Below are positions 55,206 through 64,000 of a stretch of 64,000 nt of DNA, in pieces. Source of the stretch: Cucumis sativus. Its lineage: Eukaryota > Streptophyta > Magnoliopsida > Cucurbitales > Cucurbitaceae. The stretch lies in assembly GCF_000004075.3 (NCBI RefSeq), contig NC_026658.2, positions 13,938,075 to 14,002,074 on the forward strand. Direction: 5' to 3'. How positions within the stretch are numbered: the stretch's first letter is position 1; each line of letters opens with the position of its first letter. The notes below the pieces were generated by a model. That model searched no databases. It saw only the letters and a program-made list of their open reading frames with translations, and was not told where the DNA came from. The position numbers were made by a program, and so were the translations under genes.

Positions 55206-57626
55206 CTATTCCTTAATTGCACTAATAAATGAAGATGGGTCAGGAGGAGTCGAAACATCAACTGCACCTTCAAGCATCTGTACCACTTTCTTCATGGATG
55301 GCCTTAGCGATGGCTCCTCCTGAATACACCAAATTCCAATCTTAACAAATCTCTCCACTCTCTTCATATCACTCCTTCCTTCTTCATCTTCTCTCATCAA
55401 CGTCTCCATTTTCCTTTCATTCATGCAATCATAAACCCAATCACTCAGTATCATTTCATCTTCGTTTTCGGTTTCCATTTCAAAATTCTTTCTACAACAG
55501 ATCATTTCCAGTAACAGAATCCCAAAGCTATAAACATCAACCTTCACAGTAATGGGCAAGCTTCTAAACCATTCAGGAGCCACATACCCTCTCGTTCCTC
55601 TAATTGCTGTCATGGTTCGAGTTTGGTCTTTCTTTAGAAGTTTAGCCAATCCAAAATCTGCAATTTTTGCACCATAACTATCATCAAGAAGAATGTTTTG
55701 CGGCTTGATATCACAATGAATGATCTGAGTACTGCATTCTTCATGTAAGTAACTTAACCCTCTTGCAATTCCTAAAACAAGTTGAATTCTTGTATACCAA
55801 GTTGGTTTTGAAGGCTTAAAAATAAAATCTGCAAGAGACCCGTTTTCCATGAACTCGTAAACCAACATCCTGTGTTCTCCTTCGTTACAAAAACCAACTA
55901 ACTTAACCAAATTCTTATGGTTTGTTCGAGCAATAGCACTTACTTCAGCTTTAAATTCATTCTCTCCTGATCCTTCCTTCACTATATTCTCCAACTTTTT
56001 AACTGCCACCAAGTTGTTGTCATCAACAGAACCAAGAGTCGTCCCTTTATAAACAGTAGCAAATGCACCACTTCCTAGTTGCTCTTTAAATCCCTTAGTG
56101 GCTTTGTTCAGCTCTTCATAGCTAAAAGCTCTTAGATTCACACCTAAAATGAAAGGGTCTCCTCCATTAAACTTTAATAATTTCCTTTTGCTGAATCGAT
56201 ACCCGATCAATAAAGTGAGTAGAAATAAGAGAATATTAAGAAATAAAGAGATTCCTAACAAAACTGATCCAATGATTATCTTAGTTTTGTTTTTGCAATT
56301 CCTGTCAAGGTTTTGAGATTGCAGAGTTGAATTGCCTCTCCTGACTTTGATAAGAGCTTTTCCTCCCACGCTGTAATCCATTCTCCCAAATGAAAGTGGG
56401 AACTTCTTCTTCCAACAATTCCCATCTCTAAAAATGGCTGCCGAACACAAACAATCGTTCAAACATTCGTTTCTGCACCAATCTTCATCGACTGGTAGGT
56501 AATGGCCGTAATCAGCTTGAGGCCAATCCGTATTGTCCATAGAAACAAAATCAAAGTCATCAATTTCAGGAAACGCACAGCTTTGAGGAACAAAATTGGG
56601 TTTACAACTTTGTGTTACATCATTTGGATCAAACAAGACATACCCTTCAGGACAAGTGCAAAATGGCTTTTGATCGTCCCCAAGCTTGCAGTAGCTATTA
56701 AACCCACAAGCTCCACTGTCCGAACCTTGACTAATTGCCAAACAGATGTTGGAAGGAATGGACTTCGACACGGACCAAGCTTTAGGCCAAGATGAATTTC
56801 TTCCAGTGCCTCCCCTTGGGTAAATATAATGTCTGAAAACCCCATCATGATCCAAAATTGCTCGCTGGTAGAAAGTTTGAGCCGTGGGATTATTTGATGA
56901 GAGAGTGTCGAGAATGGTTTTATTCTCTGCGATGAGAACAATAGAACCAGAGAGGTTGAAGACGACTTGAAAGCCGACGTTCACAGTGTCAGTAGACCAA
57001 TAATGGTTACTTATTGCATCAGAAGGAAAATTTCTTGTGTAAAGCACGAGATTCCCATCAGTTTGCATATAAAATTCAAATCTCCCACTTGAGTAATTCG
57101 TTTCTGAATAAGAAGCAACCAGTTTGTTTCCCTTCTTAAGAATCTGTGACGGTAAAATCGTATCGGTTGGGTCATCGAAGCTTTGCCAAACAATTTCAGA
57201 ATCGTTAGCAGCGAGAATGAAATTTCCATTATCAAGAAGGACTGCAAAGGAAACAGATTGATTAGTAGCCGTAAAAGTTGAAGACCAGATTTGCTTGCCG
57301 GCAGGGTCGTTGAGGACGAGTTGACCACTTGTCTTAAGTAGAACGGTGGAACCCCCCGGCGCCAATTTATCCCGATTAGCAGACCAAACGACGGTTTTTT
57401 CATCAATTTTGTTGAACCAAATTGCTAATAAATAGTCTCCCCCTACAGCTTGACGAAAACCGAAAGCAAAATCACCAGAAGCAGAGGACCAGAAGGAATC
57501 GCCGGAATGAGCAGTGAGAGATTTTCCCAAAGTTATATTTGGGCTTGTTGTCTGAGCAACGGTAAAAAAAGGCCTAAGAAGTAAAAGAAGAAGAAGAGAT
57601 GGGAATGGAAAGCAGAGGGAAGCCAT
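55206..57626 (-). CDS. G-type lectin receptor-like kinase H (806 aa)
   Basis: Single-exon receptor kinase and the outermost member of the cluster. Signal peptide 1-24 (MASLCFPFPSLLLLLLLRPF). Bulb-lectin with an intact mannose-binding signature QTDGNLVLY at 188-196. EGF-like part (CGFNSYC, FCTCPEGY), PAN part (CRNECLNDCLC), membrane segment about 452-478. Kinase has [21 protein letters not shown] (Asp639, non-RD), DFG 657 and GTRGYVAPEW. Promoter and ectodomain are near those of F. It appears intact. Confidence 0.93.
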   Translation of the reverse strand: MASLCFPFPSLLLLLLLRPFFTVAQTTSPNITLGKSLTAHSGDSFWSSASGDFAFGFRQAVGGDYLLAIWFNKIDEKTVVWSANRDKLAPGGSTVLLKTSGQLVLNDPAGKQIWSSTFTATNQSVSFAVLLDNGNFILAANDSEIVWQSFDDPTDTILPSQILKKGNKLVASYSETNYSSGRFEFYMQTDGNLVLYTRNFPSDAISNHYWSTDTVNVGFQVVFNLSGSIVLIAENKTILDTLSSNNPTAQTFYQRAILDHDGVFRHYIYPRGGTGRNSSWPKAWSVSKSIPSNICLAISQGSDSGACGFNSYCKLGDDQKPFCTCPEGYVLFDPNDVTQSCKPNFVPQSCAFPEIDDFDFVSMDNTDWPQADYGHYLPVDEDWCRNECLNDCLCSAAIFRDGNCWKKKFPLSFGRMDYSVGGKALIKVRRGNSTLQSQNLDRNCKNKTKIIIGSVLLGISLFLNILLFLLTLLIGYRFSKRKLLKFNGGDPFILGVNLRAFSYEELNKATKGFKEQLGSGAFATVYKGTTLGSVDDNNLVAVKKLENIVKEGSGENEFKAEVSAIARTNHKNLVKLVGFCNEGEHRMLVYEFMENGSLADFIFKPSKPTWYTRIQLVLGIARGLSYLHEECSTQIIHCDIKPQNILLDDSYGAKIADFGLAKLLKKDQTRTMTAIRGTRGYVAPEWFRSLPITVKVDVYSFGILLLEMICCRKNFEMETENEDEMILSDWVYDCMNERKMETLMREDEEGRSDMKRVERFVKIGIWCIQEEPSLRPSMKKVVQMLEGAVDVSTPPDPSSFISAIKE

Positions 57627-57850
57627 GGAAGCAAGAATAGGAAATTACATAAGGAAATGGAAGTGGGTTATTAAGAAAATAGGGAGAGAGAATTGAGGAG
57701 GGAATGGCAGGGCAGATTGATTGGAGGTTTTGAGAAGAAAGTTATGGTGAAATGTTTGAAGTTTGAAGAAGAAGACGAAACAGGGGAAGTCAGTCTGGTT
57801 GACTTTGAATTCTTTTATTGGATTGAAATTTTTGTTTCATTTTATTATAA
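57627..57850 (-). promoter_or_regulatory. Promoter region of H, shared with F
   Basis: Counterpart of 47848-48060. The match ends near GATTGAAATTTTTG, which marks one edge of the F/H duplication. Confidence 0.65.
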
Positions 57851-59378
57851 CTGAAGATTAATTAGTTTATGTAATTAACTATAATACTTGATTATTATTT
57901 TGATTAAAATTATGATAAAAAATCCAATTTGGTTTGAATGATTTAATATCTAATTAAAAATTAATTAGAAGCTTGTTTTAGCTTTCAAATATTTTAATTC
58001 AAGTAACCTTTCCTTTTTTATATGTAAAACACTTTAAATCTAATCGATATATTTATAATGACAAAAGAATAACTTTGCCTTCAAATTTATTCTTAAAAAT
58101 ACACTATTTGAAATTTCAATATCTACTCGTATGCTTGGTGTGGACAACCAATTTCAATTTACCAATTTATTCCATTATACTATTCCAAGAGAATACTATT
58201 TGAAATTTTAATTTCTAGTTTTCTACCCGCATGCTTAGGGTAATGGGTAGTCTTCATTCAAGAAAAAAGATATTTTCTTTATGGATCTTTTAATTTTCTT
58301 TTCCTATGGAAGAAATGTACAAAGATATGTACGGTTTAGATTGCATTATTTACTAAATCTTGTATTGACAATTTGACATCGAGGAGCTCTACCTATCTCT
58401 TATCTCCAATAACAACTATCTTCCTTAGAGACCATGTTGCCCAATGCCCACCCTGAGTGAACATGGGTAGGTCATAGTGCTTTAAATTCAAATTTGAAAT
58501 CATTCTTTCATTTTCAAATTGTATTGAGTAGTTGTATATATCCATCTTTCTCCAACTAATTATATTATTAAGATTTAAAAGAATTAGCTTACACCAAACT
58601 AGTGTAGACCAAACTCAATAAACTTGTATATGAAAACATTTGAGAAAATTTTATCATATGAATGAATGGAAGAGTCGCAAATCTAACAATTTGATTCAAA
58701 ATATTAGTATATATAACAACATTTTTTAAAAAATTGTAAATACAACAAAGTTTACAAATATTGGTTTATCAACGATAGAAGTTTATTATTCTACCACTAA
58801 TAGACTTTGTCGTACACACTTTGTAAAATGCTGTTATGTAGTTTATTATTATTACTAAAATGACTCTCAATTACGATCATACGAATAATTATGAATAATA
58901 AAAAAAAAATGAAACTAATTTCAGTTTTATGCCTATGTATCATATAAAGTTGAGTTGAGCCTCTTAAATGGGTTGGTACTCCTATGTCTAATATTTATTT
59001 CCGATGTAGAAATACTAAGAATGAGAATCTAATGTGTGACAAAACAGAAGCTAAGAAGCTGTATAATTTCTTATAAATCCAAAGTACTGTTCAATAACAT
59101 CAAATCTGGACTTCTTGCAATTCCTAACTCATCATGTCAGTGAAATAAAAAGAAGTGAATGCAAGAAACATAGGAATCCAATAGTTCTAAAACCTCCCCA
59201 TCTAACTTAGTTATCAGTAATCTATAATCAAAAACAAAGAAAGAAACTGCAAAAATTTGGAAAGAGAAAAGAGAGATTGGTTTTGGTTGGTTCAATCTTT
59301 TCTCTTTCACTGGCACTCTAAGATGTTTGTACAAAAGAAAAAGGGGGTATACAAAAATTAAACAAATTTAGTAATCCA
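57851..59378. other. Intergenic region between H and the small peptide gene
   Basis: AT-rich without a recognisable gene, apart from the MITE-like copy at 58705. Positions 59100-59378 probably include the 3' UTR of the small minus-strand gene. Confidence 0.5.
58705..58845. repeat. MITE-like element copy
   Basis: TATATAACAACATTTTTTAA then AAAATTGTAAATACAACAAA on the left and CACTTTGTAAAATGCTGTTA on the right form inverted ends. The middle has ATCAACGATAGAAG and TCTACCACTAATAGAC. Confidence 0.5.
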
Positions 59379-59645
59379 TTACTTGTTCTGCGTGGGATTT
59401 GATTTGCTGGGTGGCGCCACTCTTAGACTTGCCTCTGTAGATCTACTACTGTTCATCTTGTTCCCATTAATGGAGAATGAGGAGAGTGAAGAAAGGAGCA
59501 ATCTTCTTGATTCAATTAGAGCTGCAGTGGGAACAAGATGGGTAGATCTGTGATGGTGGATTCTGATGGGGAAACAGATGAATATAGAGATGAGAACCAA
59601 GGCAATGAGACAGACAAGAGCTCCAATCGTCCGAGGAATTTTCAT
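59379..59645 (-). CDS. Small secreted peptide precursor, CLE-like (88 aa)
   Basis: Starting at 59645 the product opens MKIPRTIGALVCLIALVLIS, a strong signal sequence. A basic, Ser-rich variable middle (RRLLLSSLSSFS) follows, and the end is LRVAPPSKSNPTQNK. The last 12 residues before the final Lys (VAPPSKSNPTQN) align with the CLE peptide consensus at Pro4, Ser5, Asn8, Pro9 and Asn12, but lack the usual Gly6 and His11. Size and layout fit CLE prepropeptides, which are cleaved outside the cell and sensed by leucine-rich receptor kinases. The frame is open 51 codons further upstream (59798), but that part would bury the signal sequence. Other peptide families such as IDA-like remain possible. 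Confidence 0.6.
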   Translation of the reverse strand: MKIPRTIGALVCLIALVLISIFICFPIRIHHHRSTHLVPTAALIESRRLLLSSLSSFSINGNKMNSSRSTEASLRVAPPSKSNPTQNK

Positions 59646-60878
59646 AATGAGTGAGAGTTTACAGATCTGATTTGGAGTAAAAAATGAGCATTTGGGGAAG
59701 TTGAGGGTTTTGTGTTTGGTGGGTTGGAATGCAGAAAATGCAGGCAAGTGTGTTTGTTTGTTTGTTTTGTCATTGGAAAACAAACGTGTAGTTAACATTG
59801 TGGTGTGTTTTTTCTTTTCTTTCTTTTGTCACATGGGTCATGTGAGCTTATACGGCCCAAGTTTGGCCTAACTTAGTACATTCACTTTGGCTTAGGATGC
59901 AATTATGATAAGTAATACTCAACCATTTTGGACCTAACAATCCCAAATTAATAGTAAGATTGCAAAGAAACATTAGCTGAAGACTAAAAGAGAGGTTAGA
60001 TTTGTAGTGTGAATGTGAAATGACTAGCTGGGTAGTTCATGACTCCTCGAAATCTCTCATTCTTACTGATTGTGAGAGGGTGCAATTCTGTTGGCCCATC
60101 AAGATCCTTGAAGCCCTTGTTACGGTGAGAGGTCTAATTGCTTCTAATTGACAACTTTGCTCTTTTCTCTCCCAATTTTTGTTGAGTTTGAATGTAGTGA
60201 GCTTATTAATACTTTATCCCATAACTTTCCTTGGTTAGTCATGTGCTCAAGTGCTCTCTTTACTATATTTCTTTTTAACAAATTATATAGGTCACAAAAT
60301 ATCATCTTTAAGAGTTGTAATTCTTGCAAATTATGATATCATTATCAGTTGTGTAGGGCTCATTCTTGAGATTCATATGACATGATTAAGATTCTTATGT
60401 TCACATCAAATTATTTGTTAAATCTTGAAATGAAATGCATCTCAATTTCTCCACTAAAACCCATGAAAAAGTTGAACTCGGCTTTTAAGGATTCCATAAA
60501 TGAGGACAAAGGTGCATGTGAGGTGAGAAGATATTTTCCTCTTAATCTGGGTCGGCCCAGGCTGTCATGGCTTAATGCCATTAGCTTTGGTTAAACTTGA
60601 ACTCTCTTCTGTCTTTGCACTACTCAATTTGTTCCCATTACTTCAACACAACAAAAAACAAAAACAAAAAATAAAACTTCCAATTTCATTAATCTGGACA
60701 TGTATATTGTTGAATCAGCCAACCACAAAAAAAGTTCTTTCCTTCATCCCTTTCCCTGTTTCCCCTGTTTTGTAAGCTGTATGGCTGTAATGTAAGGTAA
60801 AGAAAATGGAAAACAGTTACAAGACAACTACATAATTTACATTATACAATAAGAATGAATCATAATTAACTAACTAAT
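59646..60878. other. Intergenic region between the peptide gene and the bromodomain gene
   Basis: No recognisable gene. The short frames at 60144-60775 on both strands have no domain features. The right 100 bp are probably the bromodomain gene 3' UTR. Confidence 0.5.
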
Positions 60879-63526
60879 CTATCTCCTTGAACGCTTCTGT
60901 GGTTTACTATTGCTCACTTCCTCCCTTTGCTGCCTCTTTACTGTCACTGTTTCTGTTTTCTTCGGCGGCCTCCCCACTGCTTTCTTCCCTCTCCCTCCTC
61001 CACCTCCTCCTCCGCCACTCCGTCGTACCCTTTCTCTTTTCCCTTCCTTCTGCCTCTTCACTTTTCTCTTCCCTTCCTCTTCCTCTTCCTCTTCCTCCTC
61101 TTCTTTTATACACTCATTCTCTGAAGCATCACCATCTTCTTCTGCAGCTTCATTTGGAGAATTCTGCTTCATTCTCTTCAAGAAGCTTACAGCCCCTTGC
61201 TTTTTCTTCGTCACTCTCTCTTTCTTTTCCATTCTAACCTCCATCCCATCGTGAGAGCTCAATTCGTTTCCTCCGTATTCGTGTTTCACTTCCCCATTGT
61301 TTTTACTCGTCGATGATGTTCTTGAGCTTCTCTGCCCTGAATTAGCCGGTGTCGGAGTGGATGTAGGTCTTAGTCTCTCTTTTGAATTCAACCCCTTCTT
61401 CCATGTACCCTTCTCGTATATTTTAATCTCAGAAGAATCAGACACCTTGGGTTTCACTTCAATATCTCTTGAGTTCTTATCGACTTTTTTGCAATCCGTC
61501 GCAACAGAGTCGCGTTTTCGACACCCCACTATGGTAGTAGTAGATGGTTTGGTAGTAGGCTTTGACGATGGAAGAGAAAGATCCGTTTCTTGCTTGGGTT
61601 TTGATTTAAGGACAATGGGTTGGGGTTTATCTATATGGTCTTTCATATCTTTCAATACGAGAGCTCGAAGCTTAAGTGCTGCACCATTTTCAGGGGAAGA
61701 TCTGTGGAAGAAAATGATGGCATTGTTGAAAAGGAGGAGGAGATCTCGGAAGAACCGGTGAATTGAATCCGCATACGCACCTTTAACCACTCGACAACGA
61801 ATCGTTCTCAGATCAATATGTTGGCGTATCAAATTTTTGTATCGATCAGATTCCTGCAGCCAAATTAAAACATCGGAAAATTGTAAGTGAGAATGTCAGA
61901 CCCACCACCAGTTCCTCTGCCCCCCCACTACTAAACCATCACTTTCAACTACTACCGACTCGGGTTGAACCGGACTAGATTTGATTTAGCGATTGAAACG
62001 ACGCAGTTTCACTAACGGAAGGATATACGGCGGTACTCCACCGTTTTGCGATGACAAGGCTCGAATTCCACGTACGCCCAGAGCATGTCACCTAACTGTC
62101 CTATTGTAAGGACCAAAATACCCTCTATATGTAGGTGTGAATGACAAGAAAGTCCTTTTAACGTATCCAAGGTGGCAAGTACATAGCCGTAGATTTAACA
62201 TCCACCTGGACGACCTGAGGACGAATCATCAAGGCCGTTCATAATGATAATGTGATTCCTACTTTCTTTACACGTTACTTTTTCTTATCCAGTGTTGAGA
62301 GAGAGAGAGAGAGAATTAATGGAGGGAAACGCACCTGGCTCCGTAGGCGGCGCTCGAAGGTAGAGCCAAGCTGATGGGAGCGAATGATGTCAAGAAGTTT
62401 GAGCAAGGGTTCGGTTTTGACGGCTAAGGCCTTCGGCTTGGGCTTGGCGGGAGAAACCTCGGGCTCTTCGCCGCTACTATTACGACACCGTTTCCTTTGA
62501 GACAAGCTGCCTGAGCTTTGCACGTCGCTGCTTTGCTGCTTCGACACCGCTCCTTCTTTCCCATCTTGCTTCGACTCGCTCACCGATTCCCACGCTTCGT
62601 TCGAATCAACCACCGCCGCTTTCAAATTCCCCCAATTTCTTTCTTTCTCTCTCCGTTTATATCCTCCGCTCGACTTCTTTTCTCTTTCTGGCTTTGCTTC
62701 TGGGTCTGGCTCCGGCTCCGGCTCTTGTCCTGCGCTCTCGAATGACCACTCTCTCCCCGGTTCATCTCCGGTTTTGGGAGGCCCGGTTTCTTCCATCTTT
62801 GACATATTGACTGATTCGATAATCGGGTTGTCCTCAACGACGCCGTTCTGTCGAACATCGTCTTTTTTACTTGTAGAATTGGATTCGTTGAGGGATCGGT
62901 TCTCGCGATCGTCGGAGTCGTCTCCAGAGGCGGCGGGATTTTGTAGGTGGAGATTTGTTTTGGCTTTGTCGGTGTCCAGATCAGATCCCTCAGGGGATTG
63001 GTTGGAACTCCGGTCTCTCTCCTCCTCCAATCGCTTCACCTTCATTTCCAATGACCTGTTGGCAGAAACAAAAAAGAAAAAAGAAAAAAGAAAAAAGGAG
63101 GGAAAGATAGATGTTTAGATCTCTGAACTGAGTTATAATGAGTTGGAGTCAGATCTCTGAGTGGAAGAGCAAAGAATTTTACACGATCAATACATCCCGT
63201 CGTTCAACATCACGGCGGAGTTCCTGGACTCGAATCTTTCTCAACTCGTCGAGCATAGGCATGAGAGTGGTGGGATCAGAATCAGAATCGAGGACGTTTT
63301 GAGAGAGGAATCGACGCTTGAGGTCATAAAACTTGTTCCTACAATCTTGGGGAGTTAGAGAAGAAGAGGATTGATGAGAGCATCTATTGTGTATTTCCAT
63401 GGCGACTGATTCCCAACTGGCGGTTCCATGGCGGTTCACGGCGGAGGCTAACAAAAGCTCCTCCAACGTGCCCCATCGTTTGGCGTTGGTTTCGCGTTGC
63501 TTAACCATGTTTGAAGCCACTCTCAC
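60879..63526 (-). CDS. SANT/Myb-like and bromodomain protein (3 exons, 679 aa)
   Basis: A nuclear chromatin-associated protein of the plant Myb-like plus bromodomain family. Exons on the minus strand: 63526-63183, 63055-62335, 61853-60879, with GT-AG borders and continuous frame. The SANT-like part is at about 17-75 (RWGTLEELLLASAVNRHG, WESVAMEI, CRNKFYDLKRRF), then a short coiled coil (MKVKRLEEERD) and a long acidic/Ser-rich linker. The bromodomain (about 328-425) spans the exon 2/3 junction (SQ|ESDRYKNLI) and ends LFNNAIIFFHRSSPENGAA. The Asn that usually contacts acetyl-lysine is Phe at the aligned position. The tail is basic, with a run of Glu, a run of Gly and an AT-hook-like VGRPPKK. 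ATG codons at 63526 and 63508 are both possible starts. Confidence 0.88.
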
Positions 63527-64000
63527 GTCATCATTGGCATTCGAATTTAGGGTTTATGGCGAATTCAATTCAAAAAAATAAAATAAAATTGAATAAGTAA
63601 ATCAATAAATAAATCCAAAAGCCCTTTTCTCTCTTTCTCTCTTTCTCTCTTTCTCTCTCTTTTAATTTTTTCAATCCTAATTTTATTTTATTTTGGTTGT
63701 TTGTTTCGTTTGTAGCCTTTTCTTGTGTATATTTGAGTTTTAGAAAGAAGAATTTGTTGTCATTTCATTCTTTAAAATTTTTAATTTTGTGTGAGATTTG
63801 CTTCCCATAAATATTTGGCCTCTTTTTCATCCATCATCCTCTTTGCAACCCCACACCACCCTCCCTTTGTAAAATAGAACTATATACTATTCAATTTTCA
63901 CAATTTCAACAACAACAATAAAGAGATCCGAATGCTATCGTTTTACACTTCATACGCAACCCAAAAATGGAATAAATAAGAGGTTTACATCATAGTTTGA
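63527..64000. other. Promoter and 5' UTR side of the bromodomain gene
   Basis: A (TTTCTCTC)n pyrimidine run at about 63628-63662 lies 100 bp upstream of the ATG, a common plant leader feature. The rest is AT-rich with no other gene seen. Confidence 0.5.

Overview
This is a stretch of plant nuclear DNA. It is AT-rich, its genes have GT-AG introns, and the spaces between genes are filled with SINE, LINE-tail, MITE-like and MULE debris. The lipoxygenase and receptor-kinase sequences and the repeat families look like a cucurbit, probably Cucumis. That assignment rests on recognition, not on a search.

Layout. Positions 1-5262 are gene-free repeat debris. Positions 5353-24459 hold two tandem plus-strand, nine-exon, type-2 (plastid) 13-lipoxygenase genes: LOX1 (881 aa) and LOX2 (902 aa). 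They are separated by 8.7 kb of tandem repeats, MITEs, a SINE and LINE tails. Positions 24783-57626 hold eight tandem minus-strand intronless G-type (bulb-lectin) receptor-like kinases, named A to H here. Seven are intact (A, B, C, D, E, G, H). F carries a 4-bp insertion that frameshifts it inside the kinase domain. Short 5' relics of further copies sit upstream of A and B. A complete-looking non-autonomous MULE with a 9-bp target duplication (33831-34922) lies in the 3' flank of C. The paralogous 3' flank of B preserves the empty site.

Positions 59379-59645 (minus) encode an 88-aa secreted-peptide precursor with a CLE-like C-terminus. Positions 60879-63526 (minus) encode a three-exon, 679-aa SANT/Myb-like plus bromodomain protein with an AT-hook-like tail.

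How the parts relate. The lipoxygenases would oxygenate plastid polyunsaturated fatty acids for jasmonate or green-leaf-volatile synthesis. The receptor cluster looks like a fast-evolving surface-receptor array, with non-RD kinases, mosaic paralogues and a shared W-box-containing promoter block. The most interesting observations are: (1) B joins an A-like 5' half to a C-like 3' half, and F joins an H-like 5' half to a G-like 3' half, as expected of unequal crossing-over or conversion; (2) B and C share a DLG motif and an expanded activation segment; (3) the mannose-binding signature is intact only in A and H; (4) a conserved block of about 40 bp lies upstream of A to E; (5) the MULE has an in-window empty site; (6) LOX1 has lost a conserved segment but keeps every iron ligand. 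I did not find a wholly new kind of system. All similarity statements come from reading the sequence by eye.
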